Below, piece by piece: positions 10,101 to 15,748 of a DNA stretch of 28,548 nt (position 1 is the stretch's first letter; every line of letters begins with the position of its first letter). Source of the stretch: Thecamonas trahens ATCC 50062. Its lineage: Eukaryota > Apusozoa > Apusomonadida > Apusomonadidae. A program made the position numbers and the translations under genes. The stretch is from contig NW_013657626.1 in assembly GCF_000142905.1 (NCBI RefSeq), positions 251,394 through 279,941 of the forward strand, in the 5' to 3' direction. The notes below the pieces were generated by a model. The model worked only from the letters and a program-made list of their open reading frames with translations, searched no databases and was not told the DNA's origin.

Positions 10101-13100
10101 TGGCGCCGGATCCGATCAACATCATGCTCCTCCTTGCGTACCTGTACGAGGTCCTACCGGCGTACCAGCCGCTGGCCAAGATCAAGTTTTCAGGCGCGTT
10201 GCACGAGGAGCTTTCCAAGGCAGTCGTGCTCCGCAATCCATCGTCGACGGCGGCGATCATCTACTCGATCTGGCTCACGGGCTCGTCCGACTTTTACGTC
10301 AAGCAGTCGTCGATCCGGCTTGAGCCGAGCGAGACTGCCTCGCTCCCGGTCTTTTTCGAGTCTAAGTTCTCCGCAGTTCGGCGCGGCAGGCTCACACTCA
10401 TTGCCAAAAAGGCAGGCGCGGCACAGGGTTCGATTTTGGCCTTTGAACTCGAGTCGGACATCAACGACCTCAAGCCGGTCGAGGTCATGTACGTCACGTC
10501 GCGGTGCTACGAGAACGAGACGGTCAAGATCACGTTTGAGAACACATCGCCGTTCAACGCGCAGTTTGCGCTTAGTCTCAGCCAGTCGATGGTGACTCCG
10601 ATCCTGCGGCCCGAGTCGGAGGCTGCGCGGGCGCCGAGCCGATCGCCGGTCCCAGCATCAGCGGTGCCTGCCGCAGACGTGGATGCATACCTAGCCGACA
10701 TTGACGTCCTTCGGTCGTCCGCAGCCGGTTCGCAGGTAGGCGGCGGTGGCGGCGGCGGCGTTGCTAGTGCGCTCGAGCGCAACGACGTGTCGGGTGTACT
10801 CGGCTTTCCGGCGGATCCGTTCTGGTGCCGGCTGGCAGCCGAGCTGGCCGGCGTGGGCGTGCTCGAGCTCGCGCCTTCGGAGAAGGTGACGATTCCGATC
10901 GAGTTCCTCCCGTTCCTGGAGGGCGAGTACGTGTGCCGACTGCAGTTTGTAGACGAACGAGCCGGCGAGTTTGTGTACGAGGTGCGCGGGCGGGCAATGC
11001 TGCCGCAGCCGATTGATGTGCGGCGATGGAGCACGCAGGTCAAGACACCGCTCTCAAAGACTTTTGTGGTTCACGAGAAGAACCCGGGGCTTGAACGGGC
11101 CAAGGGCGTGGTACTGGAGCGACTGCGGCTGGTTGGATCTGACATGAACGTGCTGCGCGCTGTGACAATGGCGATGCGGGCACCGATGCCGCGCCGGCAA
11201 TACGCGGTGACGTATGTGATGCCCAAGGTGAAGGGCGCAGAGCGTGCACTGGCGGGCCCGGACGTGGTTTGGGTTGACTCGAGCGGGAGTGGGGCGAGCG
11301 GGCGGAACTCGGACGGCGGCATGGGCCTTGGCGAGTCACTGACACTTGTGTACGCGCCTACGGAGCAGGGTATCATCCGCGCGCGGCTGCTGCTGCGGTC
11401 GATGTTTGACGTGCGGGTCTACGATTTCGAGGGCAGCGCGACAGCGCCCCCAGAGCGAGCAAGTCTGCAGCTTTCGACACCTGCGCGGACGACGCTTGTG
11501 CAGCCAATTCCGCTTGTGCGGAACGAGGGTGACAACCCGATCAACGTGCGGGCTGTGCTCTCCGGACCGCACTTTCGTGGACCGACGATGGTGGTTATTC
11601 CTGCGGGCGAGGCAGCCGAGTACGAGCTCACGTTCTCACCGCCGGTCGAGTGCGCGGTGTCGGGCAAGCTTGTGCTGACCAACACCGAGACCTCGCTGTC
11701 GTCGATCTACATGCTGGAGGGCGAGGGCACGTCGCCGCTGGCCGAAGATCATCTTGTGGTACAGGTCCAGGCCCGCAAGACGACGGGTGTCTCGTTCCCG
11801 CTGGCCAACACAATGTCGCGGAGCTCGATCAGTGTCACCGCTGAGACTGACCTCGCATTCGCGAGCGGACCGGCGAGTGTGTCGCTCGAGCCGGGCGCGA
11901 GAACGCAGTACGAGCTGGTCATTGCGCCGACGCGGTCGGGCAAGACGCTCGGACAGGTGACGTTCAGCTACCCGGACGGGTCGTATGTGTGGTACACCAT
12001 CGAAGTGGAGGCTTCGCCGCCCGACTGTGAGGGCTTGCTGGAAGCGTCTGCAGAGTTGCGGAGCCGGACGACGCTCCGGGTCCAGCTGAAGAACGTGCTT
12101 GGACAAGATGCGACGTTCAGCGTGACGTACAAGGGCCACGGGCTCTCGGGTCCGAGCGAGTTCCGGGTGGGCGCTCAGAGCAAGGGAGAGTACCTGCTCC
12201 AGTTTGTGCCGCTGAAAGAGGGCAAGCATGCCGGAGAAGTGACGTTCACGCACGAGGAGCTCGGCGAGTACACGTACGTGTTGGAGCTGGAGGGTAAGCC
12301 AGTGAAGGCGGTGGCGCTCGAGCCGCTGTCGTGCGAGGTAGGCAAGGTGGCACGGACGTCGCTGACTCTGAGGTCGCCGCTACGTGTGCAGGTCATGCTC
12401 ATGATATCCAACTCGAACCCACACAACTTCCGGCTCGAGCCGGAGATGGTGGTGCTGAGCCCTCTGACGCCAACGCAGGTGTACGTCGAGTACCATCCGT
12501 CTGCGATCGGGCAGGCGCAGACTGCGACGATCAAGCTCTCCCACCCGGAGACTGGCTCGTGGGTGTTTGAGGCAAGGGGGACCGGGTCGCCCCCAACCAA
12601 GATGGACGCTGTGACGGTGACTGAGCGAATCCGGTTCCACAACTCGTCGCAGCTCAACTTTGTCAATCCGTTTGAGCACGAGCTGCGCGTGAGCGTGGCG
12701 CTTGTGACGCCCGAAGATGTGGCAGCGGCAGAAGTAGCGGCGTCGGCGGCGGCGGCGCGGGCCGCTGCCGAAGCCGCGGAGCGGGAGGCGCTCAACTCTG
12801 CCGGGTCTGCGGTGCGAATGCTTGCCGGCCGAGGTGGGACGCGTGCGGCGCAGCGGCAGGCGTCACTGCGGAGCCGGGCTGGGACATCGCTGACGGTCCG
12901 GGCCGGGACATCGCTCTCGCGAGTCGGGTCGTCCATGTCGCTCCTGCGTGGGACCGGGAGCGCGCGCGGGTCGGACCATGGCGGCGCGAGCGAGTCTGAG
13001 CCGAGCGGCGACGAAGTGGCCGGAGCAAGCAAGCGGGTTTGGGCGTTGCCACAGCCGGGCAACTTTACGCTCCCCGGCTTTGGGGTCCTCCGGATCCCGT

Positions 13101-14146
13101 ACACCTTTTCGCCGACGGAGATGCGGACGTACGAGGCCGAGCTTGTGGTGCGTGCCGAGCCCAAGACTCGAGGAGAGGCCGGCGGCAAGCCGATCGAGTG
13201 GGTGTACCCGCTGCGCGGGATTGCCGAGGCGCCTGTGGCGTCCGAGGTGTACGAGCTCCGTGCACGATCACGGGAGAAGGCAGATGAGATCTTTGACTTT
13301 TACGCGACCGGCCTGGGAGCGTTTGACGGGCTCGAGTCGTTCTGGCACGTGCTCAATGTGCCTGTGGAGCACGAGGCGGCGGTCCGGGCGTCGCTCACGG
13401 TCACGCCTGTGGTGAACACGCTGCGGCGGTCGACAGAGCCGCTGCGGTTCCGGTTCGAGTTTGAGCCGTCGCTACCGTTTGAGACTGACGTGCAGTTCCT
13501 TGTTCACAAGAAGAGCGGCGGGCTGTGGCGGTACACGCTGCACCTGACCGCGGACGAGCCGGACGTGGACGACGTGTTCTCAATGGATGCTATTCTGCAC
13601 AAGACAACGGCGATTGCGTTCCGCCAGGCCAACTACACGGCGGCCGAGTCTGCGCCGTTTACAGCGTATTTTACGCCCGAGTCGTCGTTTGACTTTACGG
13701 TGGAGCCGTCGGAGGGTGAGCTGCCTCCAGCGTCAGGCGAGAACGCCGGTGGTGAGGGCGGACAGCGGTTTGTGGTCTACTGCCAGCCATCCTCCTACGG
13801 GAGGGTCCAGCGTGGGTGGCTAGTCATCAAGACCGCAGCGTATCAGTGGACGTACGAGATCAACGGGCAGCCGCCCGAGTACGTCCCTCCGTCCGACTCG
13901 ACGCGGCGAGTCCCGCTCGACAACAAGATCTCGCCGCAAATGCGAAAGTCTCTGCTCGCGCGCAAGTCGCAGAAGAAGAACTTTATGCGTGCCAATGTGG
14001 CGCGGATCCGCGGACTCGCCTCGGCCAACGAGGCGCAGGCGCGCGAAGAGCGTGCGCGCGAGGCTCGCGAAGAGCGGCGGCGCGAGGCTGCGCGGGCGCG
14101 GACGGCCGAGGTTGCGTTCGGCGCGCCGGAGTCGCGGCGGGCTTGA
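4187..14146 (+). CDS. CFAP47: CFAP47-like axonemal protein (ASH/MSP repeats with central CH domain)
   Basis: One uninterrupted frame encodes 3319 residues from ATG 4187 (MPLTFAPSARSSSSS). The N-terminal half holds at least eight beta-sandwich repeats of ASH/MSP type with a recurring core of 'DFG - V/I - G - V - L/T - N - G - P - F'; clear cases start near nt 4813, 5176, 5620, 6465, 7087 and 7405. A calponin-homology domain lies at about residues 1880-1995 (SEMLLLEWASVCYELVYP through NIMLLLAYLYEVLP), preceded by a basic Gly/Arg/Lys-rich linker (about 1785-1850). More beta repeats follow, then an Arg/Glu/Ala-rich C-terminal helix. Size and ASH-CH-ASH order match CFAP47 (CHDC2), a central-apparatus protein of motile cilia; HYDIN and CFAP65 are less likely because of the CH position and length. 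Poly-Gly (nt 10740-10760) and poly-Ala (nt 12722-12780) insertions interrupt the C-terminal half. Codon choice changes sharply near nt 9540. ATGs at 3902 and 4442 are alternative starts. Confidence 0.85.
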   Translation: MPLTFAPSARSSSSSSHHRRARLSPARPAPATPTPLRKTTSGGRRRGGGGRSLALDGPTHAPPSSSASATRGPGTGLAAGDGVRAMPARAEANHGDAFPIAVAPDEVVFPDVAPDTLYIFNLRLQNVGPDTVRVCLAPPASAKFSFADGAVTSFSLAPGLSHYLDLQFRAEETTADVHDAVRVSLACGDALIPVRALIPRPVLGLSALAVDFGTLPPAVPATRTVTLTNSGAMDGQFRLALPEPGTPDAEAAQPFSITPSRGVVSAGGSLALRVAFKGPSVGVFRAVLPLHCIDPGSRLPVVSSLEVTASVVKQALTLYTANGAAVLDVVDFGAMYYGQSRVVSGLLTNNGPLPVSFAVIFGKDRGGATSVMTTASDLVKHGGARAGLTESAQDAEKFIMTLEPSRGTLAPGQSLTMTCTFAPPATGATAAAGASLAADAPSPSLYFKVPYFIEMVETGAKTKVTLKGEAHVPSLAFSATIFQFGPCPINSHLDMEFTVKNTNEELPATVAFGKLAHFAVSARKLTLLPLQTKSLLLRFAPKQYGEFSGLLTIRACAGTYSRTLSVSGLCTTAARLPPALAALPPSAPHLVHPDDYARALNRQPSASSRRTKPAPPPSALVDKRFSYDEATAARIAAAKSTYNGYLKESAAARVAATKARDRRRSVDFLNGVDLGMVPGSGLEEPQLALPPAREKLYLEHVPGDSDAVSYLKNLKLHSGDEFIATKFPAEAAHPAQKKECTSVLSTAELRDIVRGPAFIDFGTVSVFSANAKSFNVTNNLDQAVSVAVFATEHEELSASTAKPQVIPPGATAGFDIRYTSLVPQKFNRMIQYMVNGHHAFSFSVKAESIATRLALSHSFLEFHFPPDVIEPRVTEVITMTNPGNAPAEFRWTPVNTIESSSPVFDIVPLTGAVPPASSLNCHITYTPDASPEDVTIFKLSVKGGSELSLTCRGAIGVGKASFSTDAVDFGVVSVGMVDEATVYLLNVGRHDVFYTLDSLASAGDSFGDLMITSPTSGRIPVGSRAKVTVSFAPTQPQDLRTRLSAAIRGAGRVSLVISASAEVPSLSIEEPAFDFGQVYIGATTRLPVTLANTGRIPASCYLDLSEEPEFTVDIPAEYVDMLDATGDAPIMMVADIAGPAGSVFDQETLANTIGALASNIYKLTLEPGTKLSFELVFRPIDPFELAFQLPLRMISIEDAGDLRRVVTATALRAPLDVSETNYDFGEVVILKPGALPYTHTLVLTNQDSRGFRWSFELSHDLLADDTFVLEPTEGHLNPGQRASVRVSFTPLASTAYLLTLPITIDGGEAGLRTMTITTRGRGVYPNLTFLPATLHLPVVPLGFTSRASVTISGQGYDALDLVYELPLDSRSLPLAVEFPGATALTRDASSTTIEVTFSASSAMAFATTIDFIDSDGVRFPLHVTGITDNCFLTLFPFVAPVRSDFAFVEGSAASPPRPPLSRSGRSSTGDSAPLSPGPASVLPLDLQQPLELGGSEGAAGKTIYLRLATLTDRQVFENRMALLPQYLSRSASILESGRVGLSGGGGSGLVMAGGPASGGPVVSFQLDDRGSPDGRGSSLADVEGVDSPLGALLRQAADVICTWLSARILPLPIKNFPDDAVREDGRPIAAAFKALTGKKLPGRVGKRSAANKVDYAHKLFRQYANLTRIIRAAGGLLTQVEPEDFLTLAECDRVRTAALKKADPEISQETIYAERDLLERAYPFRSLAAWTYTTLQMIRCYVLPRVTLDSWVERIVALQSPPTDLAYMADLTDDEALEFGLPASSRKATKRGRSAAPTGRRDGPPEPSKPGQKARKAGRAGRRGPGRSGRRSGVTPGGGSSGGGSGAPTGPSYNGVPYATVLASRKLTEASLDASNVYSRSEMLLLEWASVCYELVYPTSARPLLNFDIDFADGVVLAAILVVYIPQLSSSWLSSIYQETGTSHHIESNAEKVLNAFREASLDFPLDEGDIVAPDPINIMLLLAYLYEVLPAYQPLAKIKFSGALHEELSKAVVLRNPSSTAAIIYSIWLTGSSDFYVKQSSIRLEPSETASLPVFFESKFSAVRRGRLTLIAKKAGAAQGSILAFELESDINDLKPVEVMYVTSRCYENETVKITFENTSPFNAQFALSLSQSMVTPILRPESEAARAPSRSPVPASAVPAADVDAYLADIDVLRSSAAGSQVGGGGGGGVASALERNDVSGVLGFPADPFWCRLAAELAGVGVLELAPSEKVTIPIEFLPFLEGEYVCRLQFVDERAGEFVYEVRGRAMLPQPIDVRRWSTQVKTPLSKTFVVHEKNPGLERAKGVVLERLRLVGSDMNVLRAVTMAMRAPMPRRQYAVTYVMPKVKGAERALAGPDVVWVDSSGSGASGRNSDGGMGLGESLTLVYAPTEQGIIRARLLLRSMFDVRVYDFEGSATAPPERASLQLSTPARTTLVQPIPLVRNEGDNPINVRAVLSGPHFRGPTMVVIPAGEAAEYELTFSPPVECAVSGKLVLTNTETSLSSIYMLEGEGTSPLAEDHLVVQVQARKTTGVSFPLANTMSRSSISVTAETDLAFASGPASVSLEPGARTQYELVIAPTRSGKTLGQVTFSYPDGSYVWYTIEVEASPPDCEGLLEASAELRSRTTLRVQLKNVLGQDATFSVTYKGHGLSGPSEFRVGAQSKGEYLLQFVPLKEGKHAGEVTFTHEELGEYTYVLELEGKPVKAVALEPLSCEVGKVARTSLTLRSPLRVQVMLMISNSNPHNFRLEPEMVVLSPLTPTQVYVEYHPSAIGQAQTATIKLSHPETGSWVFEARGTGSPPTKMDAVTVTERIRFHNSSQLNFVNPFEHELRVSVALVTPEDVAAAEVAASAAAARAAAEAAEREALNSAGSAVRMLAGRGGTRAAQRQASLRSRAGTSLTVRAGTSLSRVGSSMSLLRGTGSARGSDHGGASESEPSGDEVAGASKRVWALPQPGNFTLPGFGVLRIPYTFSPTEMRTYEAELVVRAEPKTRGEAGGKPIEWVYPLRGIAEAPVASEVYELRARSREKADEIFDFYATGLGAFDGLESFWHVLNVPVEHEAAVRASLTVTPVVNTLRRSTEPLRFRFEFEPSLPFETDVQFLVHKKSGGLWRYTLHLTADEPDVDDVFSMDAILHKTTAIAFRQANYTAAESAPFTAYFTPESSFDFTVEPSEGELPPASGENAGGEGGQRFVVYCQPSSYGRVQRGWLVIKTAAYQWTYEINGQPPEYVPPSDSTRRVPLDNKISPQMRKSLLARKSQKKNFMRANVARIRGLASANEAQAREERAREAREERRREAARARTAEVAFGAPESRRA

Positions 14147-14254
14147 GCGGCGGCGGCGTGCGCAGCGCAAGTAAAACATCAGAAAAGTACAGCTGAACCT
14201 TCGGTCGCTGACATCATTTACGGTGACGAGGAGGAGTGGACATGGCAACGGCCA
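14147..14254. other. short convergent 3' intergenic spacer
   Basis: Only 108 bp separate the stop codons of CFAP47 (+) and the chromatin-type gene (-). No canonical AATAAA is visible on either strand. A GTAAAAC sequence at 14171-14177 is the only A-rich element on the plus side. Confidence 0.7.
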
Positions 14255-15013
14255 TCACATGATGGCGCACCACCAGTCGGCGTCCTCGCGGGCAGCGCGG
14301 AGGCTCTTGGCGCGCTTGGCGGCAGGGGCGCCCGCGTCGTCGTCGGTGGTAGCAGCGGTGGCGTCGGAGGAGGAGCGCTTGCGCTTGCGCGAGGCCGGTG
14401 CCGAGGCGGCAGCAACCGAGTCGGCGTCGTCGCCAGCCTCGACGACCTTGACCTTCTTCCACTCGTCCTGAGAGTGGTCAGTGCCGACGTAGTGGATGAG
14501 AGAGTACCACTCGCCCTTGTCCTCCTTGGTGGCGAGAATCTGGATCTCGCGCTCGTCAACGACCGAGGCGCGCGGCGAGACCGAGCGCGACTTTGTGGAG
14601 CGCTTGGCCTTGCGGCGCGACGACTTGGGCTTGGCCTCGTCGTCCGCGTCATCAGCAGCAGAATCGGCATCGGCAGCCGACTTCTTGGCCCCGCGGCGCG
14701 TGGTCGCCTTTGCACCCGGCGACTTTTTCTTTGATGCCGGCGTCTTCTTCTTGGACTTTGCGGCAGTGGCCTTTGTCGAGCTCTTTGTCGCGCTGGCGGC
14801 CTTTGAGCTCGTTGCCTTTTTCCCAGCCACCGTCTTCTTGCTCGCCGACGTCTTCTTGCCCGCACCTGCCTTTCCGGCCTTTGTCGACTTCTTCTTGCTC
14901 TTGCTCGTCTTTGTCTTCTTAGGTGAGGCAGGCGGCGGCGAGGCAGCAGGAGAGGCCGCCGTCGTTGACCGCGATGACCGTGTTGTCCGACTCGAAGTGC
15001 GGGTCGAGGGCAT
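14255..15013 (-). CDS. H1-like, chromo-barrel-like nuclear protein with C-terminal CaaX box
   Basis: 252 residues from ATG 15013 to TGA 14255. Residues 1-145 are Lys/Ala/Ser-rich, with SPKK, TPASKKK and KSPGAK motifs like a histone H1 tail. An acidic patch (DADSAADDADDEA) falls at about 114-127. Residues about 153-192 (REIQILATKEDKGEWYSLIHY, then VGTDHSQDEW) resemble a chromo-barrel/Tudor-knot fold: aromatic strand, HY, then DEW. Two basic clusters follow that could be nuclear localisation signals (RKRKRS about 209-213, KRAK about 233-236). The protein ends DWWCAIM; CAIM is a canonical CaaX box favouring farnesylation and is also the box of lamin B1. I infer a prenylated, inner-nuclear-membrane-associated chromatin binder. 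The sequence just upstream of the ATG (pyrimidine-rich, then TGCTGCAG) could be a 3' splice site, so a 5' exon in the N gap cannot be excluded. Confidence 0.75.
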   Translation of the reverse strand: MPSTRTSSRTTRSSRSTTAASPAASPPPASPKKTKTSKSKKKSTKAGKAGAGKKTSASKKTVAGKKATSSKAASATKSSTKATAAKSKKKTPASKKKSPGAKATTRRGAKKSAADADSAADDADDEAKPKSSRRKAKRSTKSRSVSPRASVVDEREIQILATKEDKGEWYSLIHYVGTDHSQDEWKKVKVVEAGDDADSVAAASAPASRKRKRSSSDATAATTDDDAGAPAAKRAKSLRAAREDADWWCAIM

Positions 15014-15748
15014 GACTGCAGCAGAGGTGAGTTGGGTGGGGGAGGGGGGAGNNNNNNNNNNNNNNNNNNNNNNNNNNNNNNNNNNNNNNNNNNNNNNNNN
15101 NNNNNNNNNNNNNNNNNNNNNNNNNNNNNNNNNNNNNNNNNNNNNNNNNNNNNNNNNNNNNNNNNNNNNNNNNNNNNNNNNNNNNNNNNNNNNNNNNNNN
15201 NNNNNNNNNNNNNNNNNNNNNNNNNNNNNNNNNNNNNNNNNNNNNNNNNNNNNNNNNNNNNNNNNNNNNNNNNNNNNNNNNNNNNNNNNNNNNNNNNNNN
15301 NNNNNNNNNNNNNNNNNNNNNNNNNNNNNNNNNNNNNNNNNNNNNNNNNNNNNNNNNNNNNNNNNNNNNNNNNNNNNNNNNNNNNNNNNNNNNNNNNNNN
15401 NNNNNNNNNNNNNNNNNNNNNNNNNNNNNNNNNNNNNNNNNNNNNNNNNNNNNNNNNNNNNNNNNNNNNNNNNNNNNNNNNNNNNNNNNNNNNNNNNNNN
15501 NNNNNNNNNNNNNNNNNNNNNNNNNNNNNNNNNNGGGGGGGGGGGCGGATTGGGTGGATTTGGTGGTATTGGCGGCGAGTGTGATGGGCATTGATGGGCA
15601 TTGGTGGTGGTCGTGGTCGTCGTGGTCGTCGTGGTGACCATCGCCGGATTACGGATTGCCCCTGTTGTCCTCCGCATCGTCCCCTGCCCCCACATCCCTG
15701 TCCTCCCCGCGCGCAGCCCCAGCGCCCACCCACTCCTCCAAGCACGAC
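15014..15748. promoter_or_regulatory. divergent intergenic region interrupted by an assembly gap
   Basis: This lies between the divergent CaaX chromatin gene (-) and TTLL9 (+). It consists of 38 bp of G-rich sequence, a 483-base run of N, and about 214 bp that start with a G run and continue with GGTGGTCGT-type repeats near 15600-15635. Both promoters should be here, but most of the region is unreadable. Confidence 0.5.
15052..15534. other. assembly gap (483 N)
   Basis: The N run is bordered by GGGGGAGGGGGGAG on the left and eleven G on the right, so the assembly probably broke in a poly-G or G-rich repeat. Apparent open frames that cross it are not real evidence of coding. Confidence 1.

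Noticed and set aside
14496-15584. plus-strand frame with long Phe/Leu/Val/Ala runs that resembles a membrane protein
   Set aside because: Complement of the Lys-rich AAG/GCC codons of the CaaX chromatin gene; it also extends through the N gap. The minus strand has a plausible domain and C-terminal motif.
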